DNA of 64,000 nucleotides from Cladorrhinum sp. PSN259. Lineage: Eukaryota > Ascomycota > Sordariomycetes > Sordariales > Podosporaceae. The stretch lies in the NCBI GenBank assembly GCA_033725935.1, contig MU867103.1:186001-250000 (forward strand), given 5' to 3'. Shown here in pieces: positions 1 to 11,391 of the stretch. How positions within the stretch are numbered: position 1 is the first letter of the stretch; the number at the start of each line of letters is the position of its first letter. The position numbers were made by a program, and so were the translations under genes. The notes beneath the pieces were generated by a model. That model was not told where the DNA came from. It searched no databases and worked only from the letters and a program-made list of their open reading frames with translations.

Positions 1-1516
1 TTCAGACGACGCGTAGATCGAAACATTCGGTTGGAGGGGGGGTCTGCATGTTTACAAGTGATTTTGCAGAGCGGCGTGGACGGTATAAGCTTGCATCTCG
101 CCAGCCGTCTTTCCAGGCCATGGCTTGTCTCAATCATTATTATTAGCCTTGCTGTGCCGCCCTGCATCGCGGGCATCTGGCACAAAATCTGGGGATGGGA
201 TGCATGAAACACCAACATCTCAACTTGTGAATCTGGACTTTGTCCATTTCAATCGTGGTGGTAGGCTGGACACGGGCCGGCCAGATCCAACTTCTTCAAC
301 CGTGCCGTCTTTCGCCTCTTTCAAGCCATGATGCCGGCCAGTATAACCGAGACGGCTGTTTTGTGGAAGGTATAATCGTGCACAATTCGGCCCTTGTGGA
401 AAGATAATCCGTATAGTGAAAACTTGAGGACAGCGATGCATGAAGATGATGCATGAGCATCCTGATGAAATCGAAAGATGCATTGGGTGTCGGGAAGAGT
501 CAATGTCCTGCCCCGAATTTGGAAGTGTTTAGTGACCTCAGACACCTGGGTGGGGAAAGTCGAGACGCGATGAGTGAAGGGCCGAATCTGAAAGTTGAGC
601 AGCTGGGGGCAAACTGAGTTTCTGTTTCGATATAGAAGTTGCCTTTCTGGGAGCACTTGCTGTTACGCGACCTAGTGGAATTGCTGTGTATCTGAGTAGA
701 TCTCACATCTCGAACCTGTTCTTGGTGTATTTTTATGAACTAAAAAAATGTGTTCCCTGAAGTACTTAAACATCCACCAGACTCTTAGAACTTAGTGTAG
801 GCATTTCCACACACACCACACCAATCTCGCCGGAAGATTGAATCCAATCCAGGAACGCGACTTGCCCACCAACCAATATACCCCTCGGCGCACGGACGCA
901 GGATCCATTGGTTAAAGGTGTGTGATGAAAAATCTTTGCTGTCAAAAACAAGGAAGCAAATAAATCCGGCACATTCAACACAATATGAACTCCAATTCGA
1001 TAACGATCCAAAACTGTGTCATGGTGTTGTGGTGTTGTTGGTTCCAAATTCCGCCTCTTGGCATTATCCCTCCACCGGGGTTGTGCAGTTTTTTTTTCAC
1101 ATGGGATCAAGACCAGAGGACAACCACCAATACGCCTTGCACGTAAATTTTTTCCATGTACTTCTGCAGCTAAGTTCTATGACCTGGAATATTTAAATTG
1201 ATAGTCACTACCAACCATCAATTGCAGCTACCATAACCATCACTATATTCAACCGCGGCGATGCCTGCCCCCACCGATTCGGAAACCAACCCTAACCCTA
1301 CAACGCTGGGTAAATTGTAGACTGCGCCGCAATTGAGGGTTAGGGTCTCCTTTTTGAACACTTATCTAATCACATGAAGTGGCGTCCCGCAGCGCGTGCT
1401 CGGCAGTTGCGGGGCGAACTGACCGCGCAGCACTTTAACCGACCACGAACTCTCTACATTAAACCTCCAAAAAAAAGATTCACATAGCTGTCTTCGATGT
1501 AACTACCCACTACAAA
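1..1516. other. Intergenic, no gene recognised
   Basis: Short overlapping open frames occur on both strands, but none has a recognisable domain, a clear splice pattern or protein-like composition. The last 250 bases carry the telomere-type repeats listed separately and presumably the promoter of the MRX7-type gene. The rest shows nothing I can assign. Confidence 0.6.
1288..1346. promoter_or_regulatory. Inverted pair of telomere-type repeats
   Basis: AACCCTAACCCTA lies at 1288-1300 and GAGGGTTAGGGT at 1335-1346, so two tandem copies of the fungal telomere hexamer TTAGGG occur in each orientation, 34 bases apart. The pair sits about 170 bases upstream of the start at 1517. Telobox motifs of this kind are bound by Myb-type factors (Tbf1/TRF-like) in other fungi and plants, so a promoter role is plausible. 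An interstitial telomere scar is the alternative. Confidence 0.45.
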
Positions 1517-1908
1517 ATGGGCTTCGGTCGTCTACTATGGGCTGCAGCCGTACAGCTTGAGGATTTCTTGGTATCTCAGGTATGTACTACTTCTTTCCCC
1601 TCCTTCTAGAAACCTCTCCTTCTAATATCCTGATCCCTCTCATCCCCTTTCTTCTCCCTCTCACATTCCCTCCAAAACTAACACAGCAATAGATCCTCAG
1701 ATCCCCTACATTCCACCGCGGCGTACAAAGAATCCACCGAACGGTCCAGGAAGCCCGACACGGTCGCAACCCCAACGAACCTCTAAAACCAGGCGAAGCC
1801 ACCGCCAACCCCAATAAAGTCGAGCCGGACAGCTTCGTCAAGCATTTCGTTGACGAGCTTAAAAATCAGTGGAAGGGGAGACCTACCGAGTTGCCCCCCA
1901 AGAAATGA
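1517..1908 (+). CDS. Small mitochondrial protein, MRX7-type
   Basis: Two exons, 1517-1579 and 1693-1908, joined in phase 0 across an intron with a GTATGT donor and a TAG acceptor, give a 92-residue protein. It starts MGFGRLLWAAAVQLEDFLVSQ, followed by ILRSPTFHRGVQRIHR. The pattern of a short hydrophobic N-terminus, then SPxFHRxVxxIHxxV and a basic segment, matches the small MIOREX component 7 (Mrx7) family associated with mitochondrial ribosomes. The family assignment is from memory of the motif and is moderate; that this is a real spliced gene is better supported, because both sides of the intron fit one continuous motif. The C-terminus is charged (VKHFVDELKNQWKGRPTE). Telomere-type repeats lie upstream. 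Confidence 0.62.
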
Positions 1909-2661
1909 TCAAATCTTCTTGGGGGGCAAGGTGATGATGGTACCTCGAGGTGTGACACTCGTCAAGGTGCGGGCGCTATACTTGCATTGATCATTTGCTG
2001 GAGGAGGATTTATCCTCTATTATTTTACGGGCTTTGGATAAGATTTGGAATTCGGATTATTCGGATAGTACAATTGTTTGGGTTACATGGGGTTTAGAGT
2101 AATGCTAGGAAGGACATTTGGGATAGCGTTCACCAATTATGGAGTTAGAGGTCTTTTTACACAGTAGTTTTTTTTTTCTTGTCCTGTGGCAGTTCTAGCG
2201 GGGGATACTTCTCGCCTTTTGGTAAAACTCGAATTCCAGCGGAAGTCAATCTTTGCTTTTAAACATACTCGTCATGGACGAGGATGGGAGTTGAGTTGGG
2301 AAAAGTAACGCGACTTGACAAGCAGATGCAAGATGAGCCCCCTGGTAAGCACACAAAAAAAACAAAAAAACAAAAAAAAAAGAAGGAAAAAAAAGGACAT
2401 ACAATACTGCTCAAAGTACATTATAATGACAGCGAGTATACAATGCACTCCTGCCCGCGTCTGTCAAGGCCAGCAACCTATAATCATCTTATAATAAAGC
2501 AACCATAAACTGATAGGAGGCTCTTTACCCTCTTCCTAGTCCCTATCCCGATCCTCCAAAGATTTACTAAATGTCTTGTACAATATTTTTAGGCAAAACG
2601 CCAAAGCCAGCATCATGCCCCCCAAAAATCGGCATCATCGTCCTTCTCCCTTTTTACATTT
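1909..2661. other. Intergenic, A-rich tract, no gene
   Basis: Probable 3' flank of the MRX7-type gene. An A-rich run at about 2354-2396 dominates. The open frame that covers it is low-complexity Lys-rich translation of that run and is rejected as coding. Confidence 0.55.
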
Positions 2662-3378
2662 TTATCTTGATGTAGTTGATTGTAGCGACCCAGTCTTTGA
2701 AGGTCGGTTGTGTACTGTTCGGCCAAGCGGAGGGCAGCTAGGCGGGAAAGGTGAGCTCCAGGAAGCGGAGGGAAGACAGATTAGTTGGTGATAGTTTTTC
2801 AACGAGGAATTTACTTGCAGTGAGGCGGGATCCATTGGGGTAGTGCGGTAGCTGCCGTATGGGTTGGGTTGCATCGCACATGTGTTACGTCCTATTGGGT
2901 GGCCCGAGTCGTGGATTATGAAGCGGTTGGATGAGAAGAAGACATGTTGGGCTTCGTGGTAGAGAGTTTGGCAGACGAGGAAGGGGTAGGCGGGCGGTGA
3001 CCAGCATTCGCAGGTTGAGGATACGGCGGTGTGATTGGCCGTGCAGAGCAGCCGACGATGTAGTTGTGCGGGGACAGGTGGCTCTAGCAGTCGGCAAATT
3101 GACTACCGTGGTGATGGTCTGCTCAACATTGAATGACTCTAGGCGAGTTGAGGCCTGCTGAATGAGGGGTTGCACACCTTTGCCGATATACCATGTATGC
3201 CCCTCCGGCCCACGAAACTTTTTTGATTGGGGTGACTGAGTCGGTAAAACCTAGGATGTGGCCCGTGAAAGTCAAAGATGGACTGTTCGTTGTGATGCCA
3301 TGGCGTGACACCGGTAGAGAGGGAGATGCGCCGGCGAAGCTTAAGTGAGAGCCTTAGGATAGGAGGCAGTTCTGACAT
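2662..3378 (-). pseudogene. Decayed F-box-like gene relic
   Basis: Reading minus from 3378, frame one gives MSELPPILRLSLKLRRRISL, resembling the start of fungal F-box proteins (LPxKLRRRIYLxTG). About 200 bases on, a second frame becomes protein-like (GVQPLIQQASTRLESFNVEQ). A third frame carries YPFLVCQTLYHEAQHVFFSS, a segment typical of the same fungal families (LLxVCRxxYHEAxxVFYSxN). The frames cannot be joined without frameshifts and no convincing introns lie between them. I read this as one gene broken by indels. The protein-like patches are direct observation; the F-box link is inference from motif style. Confidence 0.38.
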
Positions 3379-4324
3379 AGTAATCTATCAACCTATTTTT
3401 ATTCGGTATGGTGCCCAAGGTATTGGTGGCTCTGAGGGGCGACTAGCGATGGCCTGAGGCGAATCTGTGTGCCTGTGTTGTTTGATCCGACACATCAGTT
3501 GGAAAGACAAAACACACACAGTTGGCACAGTGCTTAGTTGATGAAGACTTCCGGTGCGCTGCTCACCTGCAACAACCCGACAAGGCCAATTTATTGGTTG
3601 GTTGACAGACCTTAAGCAAACTCAAATCAAAAAGCTAATAGATATCAGTCAAAGAGAATTGAGACAACGACGCTCTTTTACTTTCTTTTCCATCCAGATA
3701 TTACTTTCCAGAATCTCTACAAATTAGCTACAACCCAACGTTGGTGATCTCATGGACCAAGATGGGGCCACCGAGATCCGGGATTGGAGGAATGCCGCTT
3801 GGGTTTCGTGATAGCTTGAGAAAAATTATCGAGAAAGGTCACTGAGAGAGCGGGCCCTTTTATTGTCACGGGTGACTCGTAGGAGTCAGTTAGTTGATGG
3901 GTAGGAAGGCTTATTTCCCTAGGACTTGGTTGAGTAACTTGTTTAGGAATCCCTACGAATTTACTTGAATGTTCGCCTGATTGCTACTCGTTTGAATTCC
4001 TATTTGACTCGTTTTTCGTGCCGTTTTTGGTAGAACGGGCCTCCCCACAGATTCCCAATGATATCGTTGATGACGTGTCGAACATGATCCAATTTGCCAA
4101 AAGGCAAGCTTGCGGTTGTCTGAAACTGAAACCATGATCTCATCGGGATGCTGTGTCCTGAAAACGTGAAACACCAGCAATTGGCTGTAGCAGTCGGTGC
4201 TGAGTGATAACCACTAACTGGAATGTGTGACAACCTCGGTGCAACAGCGTCAGATAAAAATATCCCGAGCCCCCTTTTAACTCTTCATTCTTTGTACATT
4301 TGCACTGCACTATCCAAAACAAAC
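3379..4324. other. Intergenic, chitosanase promoter side
   Basis: No gene recognised. A TATA-like stretch (GATAAAAATATCC) near 4252-4264 lies about 65 bases before the chitosanase start and fits its core promoter. Confidence 0.5.
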
Positions 4325-5205
4325 ATGCTGTCTCCAATATTGATGTTTGTGATAGCCAATCTGGCTTCCATGGCATCGGCCCGTGATGTCCCACCCAACC
4401 TCCGCAACTTCTACAACGCCATCAAAGCACGCGGTGACTGCTCCTTCAAGCTAGCCACCGGGTTTTGGAGCTCACCCAGCGGACCAAACAGTAAGCTCTC
4501 CCTTTCATTCCATTCCTTTTGTATCCCAAACTGACCCGTGTGTAGCATTCTCATACTGTGGTGATCATGCCAACGATAAGTACATAGTGTACATCAAAGG
4601 CCAAGGTCAAGCGTTCGCCAACATGGACGTCGACTGTGACGGCGATCAAGGTGGCCCCGCTGATGACGGTCGCTGCAGGAGCTGGGACACAAAAGGTGTA
4701 ACGTCCTTCCAGGCCATTGTTGAGGGGTATAACAAGGGGATCCAAGATTTGAATGCAAACATCCATCCGTACGTGGTATTCGGTAATGCTGGAAACAGAC
4801 AGCGATGGGCTACGTTCGAGCCTCAGAGCGCAGGTATAATGCCATTGAGTATCGTGGCTGTTGTTTGTGGCAATCAGCTTGTGAGTCTTCCAAAGCAAAG
4901 GAAAAAAAGAAAAGAAAAACTGGAGCACTGACAAGGGGCAGATTTACGGTATCTGGGGAGATGTTAATGGTGATGATAGCGAGCGTCCTGTTGTCGGCGA
5001 GGCATCCATCTCGCTTGCCACTGCTTGTTACGGGAGTGGCATGACGGGCGATGCTGGACATGACGAGAATGATGTCCTGTACATCGCATTTCGTGGGCCA
5101 TGGGCTGTGCCAGGGGCCGACGGGGCTAATTGGGCTGCAAGAAATTTTGCCGAATTCGAGAGAAGCATCGAGCCCCTTGGAAATGCGTTAGTCGCTCTTA
5201 TTTGA
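4325..5205 (+). CDS. Secreted endo-chitosanase, GH75
   Basis: Three exons (4325-4490, 4546-4880, 4942-5205) encode 254 residues. The first about 19 residues are a signal peptide (MLSPILMFVIANLASMASA). The mature part follows fungal family GH75 chitosanases through its length: FSYCGDH, the DVDCDG motif near 83-87, DLNANIHPYVVFGN near 123-136, FEPQS, and YGIWGD...VGEASISLA near 169-193. The Asp178/Glu187 pair is nine residues apart, as in the catalytic pair described for Aspergillus GH75 enzymes. The protein should hydrolyse beta-1,4 bonds in chitosan outside the cell. An in-frame ATG 102 bases upstream was rejected because it would bury the signal peptide and lies upstream of the TATA-like element. 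Both introns (55 and 61 nt) have good donors. Confidence 0.9.
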
Positions 5206-6054
5206 ACATGTTGGTGGTGCTGAAATCTGGTGCATGGTGAGTTGATGTACATGAGATTTCTCCAGTTGTACCCGAGACACTCACAGATCAGTGGTCTCGG
5301 TAAGGTTTTGCTGTCGAGGGAAGATACAAGTCGGGCTAGAACACTTTTTTGGTCCGACACTGGTGTGGTGATCATGATCATGGCACAAAAGAAAAGAGTA
5401 TTCTTGTATCAAATCCTTTCCTTCTCGTCTTCTCTTGGTGTCAGGTGCGACTGGCCAATGAATCTGTTCTGGTTTTAACAGATGATGTCCATGCCACCTC
5501 AGCAATGAAAGCGGGAGACGGGCGTCTTGAAGATAGCCCATTGGTAATAGCTATGGATCTTTTCGAACAGTTTCTCTGCACCAAACTTTCTGGCACTTGG
5601 AGCTGATTGTTCACCCTCGGGATCCAAGACATCCCAACACGTGGACCTGTCATGCGATGAATGGATCTGCAGAGCCCGGGCCAGTTTAAATATTTCGGAC
5701 CTGGGAAAAACCTCCCTTAATCTAAAAATCACCCATTCCAACACTTTGAAATGCCAGCAACCTACTTGGCTCGCACTCGCTTGGAATTCCAGGGCTGGAG
5801 GAATTCAAGAGTCACGGAACTCGGCACCTCAGAGTACGTTACAGCTTCGTCTAACGGCATGTGGTCCCGTAGGACTGGGTCAAATGTCATGCGCAGGCTG
5901 GGGAAATTTACTGGTGGCTGAAGTGCACCATGTCTGGCAGCCCTGTGTGGTCGGGACGACGAGAATGCACTTATAACAGAGCTAAGATCACACCACAATC
6001 TGCTCAGTATACTTTTCTAACGCAACCGTCTTACCCGAAGACGCAACAGCCAAC
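5206..6054. other. Intergenic, no gene
   Basis: Between two same-strand secreted-enzyme genes. It must contain the chitosanase terminator and the phospholipase promoter. The open frames here are short and shift without conserved motifs. Confidence 0.55.
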
Positions 6055-7198
6055 ATGAAGTCCATTACAGGCTCCTTGGTCTCACTCGCCCTTCTTGGGT
6101 GTGCCCGAGTCTGGGCTACTGAGTTGAAATCAATGACATGGACAACCGACGAGGCCGTCAAAGGGTACGAAGGGCCCGGATACCAACCCATCATCCCTCA
6201 ATCGTACGAGGGTTGTGTGTTTAGCCCTAACAGCCCTATCGAGTTTGATCTCCTGACTCCCAACGCTTTGCCCATCGTCAATCGAAACGGCAGGGCAGTC
6301 GAGGAGGCTGATCCTACTGCTTCAACGCGATTCCTTGCCTGGGACCCTACCCCCCCGAACGTCCAAGCTGGTTTGCATGACATCAGACTGAGCACCCAGG
6401 GATCGCAACCTGTCTTGTACTTGGCCGTTTTTCAAGACGGAACGGTAGGCTGGGTCGGCACCAGGTAAGAGTTGCAAATTCTCCAATGCACATCTGGCAA
6501 ACACTAATTCTAGTAGCTCTAATGGCCAAATGCCCGTCATGGGACCCGGCGGCAAGAAGTACATCACGACAATCTGGTCTCTCCAGTGCAACGGCATCGC
6601 AACATCAGGCATCATCGGCGGAATTCAATTAAAGTACCACATCGATGACCGCGGCCGCATCAGGTGGACCGGCTACCTCCCGCCTAAGAATCTACCCCGC
6701 GACTCGGACCACAGTCCGCCCCGTGACCGGAAGGGGGACGTCGAGGCTCTAGGTTTCTTCGCCAAGCCACGGGATAACTTCGAAGGGCTCCCGAAAACTG
6801 GTTGTTCGGACGACTCAATCCCCGTAACCAAGAATCCTGCCGTTCTCCCAGTCACCGTGAACGGCTGCGGTCCTTTTGACTGGTGGAGACTCTACTTTCT
6901 TCCTACCCTGTCCATGACGTTTGAAGAAGCCTGCAACCTCCACGACGTGTGCTGGTCGACCTGCGGTAACCTGTTCGAGCAGTGCAATATAGAATTACTG
7001 GCGAATCTGCGAACTCGTTGCGAAGCCCAGTTCCCCACCGATGGGAAGGCTTTAACCGGCTGCATCAATCTCGCCGAGATTTACTTTCTCAGAATCATGT
7101 CTCGTCCTTCAGCGTATCTGTTCCAGGCGGCTCTGGCAAAGTACTGCGACTGCCAGGGCACTCAGCTACCCATCTTTCCGGTACAGATAAATCCTTAA
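6055..7198 (+). CDS. Secreted group XII-like phospholipase A2
   Basis: Two exons, 6055-6464 and 6514-7198, encode about 364 residues. Residues 1-21 look like a signal peptide (MKSITGSLVSLALLGCARVWA). Residues about 25-230 form an N-terminal region I do not recognise, rich in Trp, Gly and Pro. The C-terminal part carries the secreted PLA2 signature: a calcium-loop NGCGP at 253-257, then EACNLHDVCWSTCG with the catalytic His280 followed by Asp281, and further Cys residues ending in YCDCQG. Layout and Cys spacing resemble animal group XII PLA2 more than bacterial or fungal group XIV. The protein should cleave sn-2 acyl chains of phospholipids extracellularly. The intron acceptor is a tandem TAGTAG, so one serine is optional. 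It sits 850 bases downstream of the chitosanase, same strand, suggesting a small secreted-enzyme neighbourhood. Confidence 0.82.
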
Positions 7199-8281
7199 GC
7201 AATTGGACAACCACTCCCATTCATTTGAGGCGTGAGTATGGCTGGAGAGAAGAAAGGAGGAATGGTTATTCGATACTTTACTGTTTCTTCACATTTTATA
7301 GCGGGATTCCAAGTGAATAACCAAGCAAGGAGATTATTTAGATTCTGAACTGATTATCTATTTTGTTATGACTATACCTTTGTGTCTGAGTGTAGATGAG
7401 AGTATTGGTGAATCAGATAATGGGACCAGCAGACTAAGAGAATTGAAGCCACCAATTAAAGTCCTGAAATGCAATTACTACAAGACATAAACCTGAAAGG
7501 CTGGAAATCAAATATCCTCTTGCCGCTGTCAGGGTTGGTGCGCAAAAGGGGTATAGTAGGCGCTAGTCCCAAATAGGCAGTTTGTTTGGTTCTTGATCAA
7601 GCTCTCACAAGTGGTCCAGAGCACAAGGACACAACTACAGCATCGCACGTTTCCTTGAAGTACTAATTTGCTTTGAGACTAAAGCTACAACAAAGAAGCT
7701 ATTGACACCAAAAGAGATCTTTTGAAAGAGAAGATGTAATAGTGATGATGGCACCAAAGACATAACTGGTCCGGCAGCTTCTCAAAGCCCGAGGAAGGTC
7801 TAGCATATATGTTCTAACAGGGATGTGTATAAATATCTGGTGATGCTACTCTTGGGGTCACAGTGTCGTTGAAGGTAAGAAATATAAGTACAAAATACCA
7901 AGGAATGAATAGGTCCAACCTGGAACTCTACCAGGTTGGATGATGGTAGCATAGGGTACACTGTTGAGTACCACTCACATAGAAATTGCACATGGTCCCG
8001 TTATTCCGGGTCTCATGCTAGGTCGGTGGGCTCGTGGGACGGAGAACCGGGGCCCGCCGAGATGGTTTGCTATGCAGCGCGGGCTTCCGTTCTTTTCTTT
8101 CCTCACCTGTAGACTGCAGTGCCTTAGACTTGGCGCTTCCTTCCTCTTCCTGCTGCGACATTGCAAGATTTCCCATTTTAACTTGGTAATAACCCCACTA
8201 CTCGAGCTTCTACATTACAGTCTTCTTCTACTCCAGCATCCTGTGTTGTGTCTAGCTTTTCTTTTAGCAAAACATAGCAAA
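7199..8281. other. Intergenic and leader of zinc-knuckle gene
   Basis: No gene seen. The open frame of the downstream gene extends back to 7964, but that stretch has Leu-rich, low-quality translation and C/T-rich DNA ending in AAAATGGCG at 8282, so I treat it as 5' leader. Confidence 0.5.
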
Positions 8282-10060
8282 ATGGCGGACGACAAGAAGA
8301 ACAGCGGCGGCAACAGCCCCGATGGCAACAGCCTCGATGGCAACAGCAAGAGCAACGGAAAAGGCAACAGCAGTGACACCGGACAGAATATCAACATCCG
8401 GCGCGGCAACACCGAGCAGCCCTTCCAAGTCGCTTCCCCCCAACTGGCTCGTAATGTCATCGGTCCGAGACATCAGGGCCCCAGTCTCCACAGGGTCGCC
8501 ATGACGACCTCTAACATGACCAGGCAGTTTCAAGTGCTGCAAGAAATGCATCGCAAAACAACCGAGATGTATTTGCAAACCGGTCAAATGCTAATGATGC
8601 AATCCATGATGCTCAACTACAATATGACTGCCGGTGCTCAAGGGCCCTCTGTCAACTTGAACTCCGGGCCGCCAGCAGCGCCTCGTGTTGACACTTCCGA
8701 CCTGCCTGCTGGTTCAACACGTTGCGAGAACTGCGGTCGACAAGGCCACCGCCTCTCGCAGTGCATCAGGCTAGACAACATCTCGTACGACATCCCCGGC
8801 TGTCCAATCTGCGAAACAACCCAGCACCTCATCGACGACTGCCCACGCCTTCCGTCCCTCAGCGACCGCGACGCCCAGATCTTCCGCGTCTTGGTTGGAC
8901 TCAGAGGCTGCAAGGGCCCCATTCGCTCAGCAATGTTCAACTGGCCTGATATCGCAGCTACGGGTCCGCACATGGAGTTCTACGCTTGGACCCGGCGGTT
9001 TGCGAAGCAGTGGCAGGACGAGAACCCCAAGGTCTGGGAGACGTACGATTACTCCAACGAGTCTCTCTTGGCTATGGATCCAAGAACAAAATCTCGCATG
9101 GAGATTTTGAAGAACATACCGCTCAATCAGCGATATTTGACAGAAGAAGAGATGTCGAATGTGCGCGAGCGGTTGGACGAGCTTACGAGTAAGAACAAGG
9201 CCAAGAAGAAGCAGCCAGAAGAGGAGATTTCACAGGTTTCTTCCCCGTCGGGATCGTCTTCGTCGGGGTCTTCTTCGTCAGGAGATTCCGTTGTAGAGGT
9301 GGTCGGCCAGCATGGTCTAGATGATGATAATAACAAGGCAAAGGTGCATCAGCAACAACAGCGTTCAGATATCGAGGAGCAGTTGAAGAAGATGCACAAG
9401 CAACCGTCACGGTCCCGGCCGGACAGTTACAGCCGCTATCAAAAGCCGCTTTACAATAATCAACAGAAGAGACCTCATGGTTTTGAACCTGTTCCGAGTC
9501 AGCGCCGTATTCCGACAGGTCCAAGGAATGGCTCGCAGTACCGAGGCTTTGGCCACCACCACTACCAGTATCGTTCCTTATATAACGGCAATGATCCACG
9601 CAAACCCAACCGTGCTCCTAGCGACTCGGACAGGAGACTTCCAAATGCAGGCTCAAACTACGACCCTGACCGTCGTCCCATCTTCCTTCGTAGCCATCTA
9701 AACCAGGCTGAATCTGATGAGGGCGGTGATTCTCACAATGGCGAACATGATAGGGTCCATCCCAGTCGTTGGGACCGTTTCCGGGAGCGCTCCATGATGC
9801 GAGGCGAAGGCGGAGGAGATTCTATGTTTCGCCGGTCAAAGTCGCCTGAGCGCGATGAGACTGAGCCCCCTTTTCCTGATATCCGCGGCAAGAGCCTGAA
9901 TAACAACAACGAATCCGGTACGAAAGGAGAAGGCGAAGAGACTTGTGGGTTGAAGTCGTCTGAGCGTGGTGAGGAGGCTATGTCCATGTCCTCTGCTCAC
10001 GTCGAGCGGAAGTTACCTCAACTTGATGCGGCTGAGGCTGCTTCTGATGGCAAGCTCTAA
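8282..10060 (+). CDS. Double CCHC zinc-knuckle protein, paralogue A
   Basis: An intronless frame of 592 residues from the ATG at 8282 (MADDKKNSGG). Residues 1-45 are Asn/Gly/Ser-rich. Two CX2CX4HX4C zinc knuckles follow: C148/C151/H156/C161 and C174/C177/H182/C187. A conserved helical region comes next, shared with the gene at 16662 (the segment with WETYDY and MDPRTKS). The C-terminal half is disordered, with Ser-rich, Gln-rich and RS/RD-rich stretches. Tandem CCHC knuckles usually bind single-stranded RNA or DNA. Without gag, protease or reverse transcriptase nearby this is not a retroelement remnant I can support, although domestication is possible. Molecular role unknown; nuclear RNA binding is inference. 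The frame is open back to 7964, so a longer N-terminus cannot be excluded. Confidence 0.75.
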   Translation: MADDKKNSGGNSPDGNSLDGNSKSNGKGNSSDTGQNINIRRGNTEQPFQVASPQLARNVIGPRHQGPSLHRVAMTTSNMTRQFQVLQEMHRKTTEMYLQTGQMLMMQSMMLNYNMTAGAQGPSVNLNSGPPAAPRVDTSDLPAGSTRCENCGRQGHRLSQCIRLDNISYDIPGCPICETTQHLIDDCPRLPSLSDRDAQIFRVLVGLRGCKGPIRSAMFNWPDIAATGPHMEFYAWTRRFAKQWQDENPKVWETYDYSNESLLAMDPRTKSRMEILKNIPLNQRYLTEEEMSNVRERLDELTSKNKAKKKQPEEEISQVSSPSGSSSSGSSSSGDSVVEVVGQHGLDDDNNKAKVHQQQQRSDIEEQLKKMHKQPSRSRPDSYSRYQKPLYNNQQKRPHGFEPVPSQRRIPTGPRNGSQYRGFGHHHYQYRSLYNGNDPRKPNRAPSDSDRRLPNAGSNYDPDRRPIFLRSHLNQAESDEGGDSHNGEHDRVHPSRWDRFRERSMMRGEGGGDSMFRRSKSPERDETEPPFPDIRGKSLNNNNESGTKGEGEETCGLKSSERGEEAMSMSSAHVERKLPQLDAAEAASDGKL

Positions 10061-11391
10061 TCCCACCCACCTCTAATCACGAGGAAAAGGCGCCCAGAGG
10101 TTATCATCTTCTCATTACAAGCGGGAGACTCCAGAGGAGTACGTGTCTGAGGCCTGGGAGAATCTGTTGTCCCTGGATTTGACGCTACCAGCGTAAAAGA
10201 ATTGTTACCGCACAAGAGCTTTGAGGCGCCGTATATAAAAATAGAGTATGAAGCAGCCAATAATGAGGAATCAGTATTCCGTATGTCTGTTAGCGTGGAG
10301 GGGGGGCTACATCCAGTAACTAGCTGATACTCAATCACTGTTTTAGTCATCTGGTGGAGTGGACATTGGAATTATATTGTCATATCTTCCTGACGGCCAA
10401 GGTACCTATGGAACCTCCTGAGTAGAATATTTCGCTTTGGGTCTGAGCAAAACCTTTGTTTATTTCTGTAAATATAGTAGACAACTATACAAGTAACTTC
10501 TGTCATCTCCTCTGGTGTGCATGATCAAGCGACAAAACGTAATGGCCTGCAGCAACGATGACGGGTTCATTAGCTGCCATGACTCGGTAAGCACGAGAAC
10601 GAGTATTGGTTATCTGTTCATTGCTTATCATATCTGACCGAACACTGGCCACCAAATCCCAGATCCCATGCGTCATTGAAAGACTCGGACCACGTGAACT
10701 CTGAGAAGCGGTTCGTGGCGTGTTGTCACACCGGCTTTGGTGAGACTGGAATCACACAGAGATAGTCTCGGTGAGGGTTCTCGCTTCAGAGAAGCGACCG
10801 CGATTTTGAAAGCTAACAGTCAAAGCAGCGAAATGCCAAATTCATCAGATTGATCAAGCTGGGGACTCAGGAGTAAAACTTTTTTCTTTATGATGAGCCA
10901 TGTGTGTCTTTGAGGCCGTCAATGCTCTCACATGAGGTTATATCCATCATCAAAGGAATCACATACCTTCAACCCAAGAGAACTGATATCCATAGCGTAT
11001 GCCTACGTACATGTCTCCTTCCTGGTCAGGCACTGCTTTGTTTCTCCGTTTCCCATCATGGTTTTTTTTGTCCACACCCTTTGAGCCTGAACTCTGGCCA
11101 TCACGACGGTCACGGTTCTGTTGTCGTGTTGAGTTGAATGGGTACCAGACTGAACAGAACCAGCTGCTGTCACAGCTAAAATCTTCGAGTCCATGATCGA
11201 TCTTCGTTCAGCGTTGCGTTCTGTCATCATCACGCCTCAGAACCCACCACAACCACGCCCAACACCGCAACCAAGCTCTCCCAAACCACGGTTCACGCCA
11301 TGCCACACCCGCGCCCGCAAGAAGAGCAGCTTGTTTCCCGCCCCTCCCTTCATAAGCAAGATTTCTGACAGCAGCTTTCACCAATTGGTAA
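10061..11391. other. Intergenic, no gene
   Basis: The 3' flank of paralogue A, then unassigned sequence. Only short frames without recognisable motifs. The tRNA-like unit begins at its right edge. Confidence 0.55.

Noticed and set aside
7964..8281. N-terminal extension of zinc-knuckle paralogue A from an upstream in-frame ATG
   Set aside because: Translation is Leu/Arg-rich and unlike the rest, the DNA is leader-like, and ATG at 8282 has a good context (AAAATGGCG).
8715..8850. Zinc knuckles as evidence of a retrotransposon gag gene
   Set aside because: No protease, integrase or reverse transcriptase motif and no long terminal repeats were seen near either paralogue.
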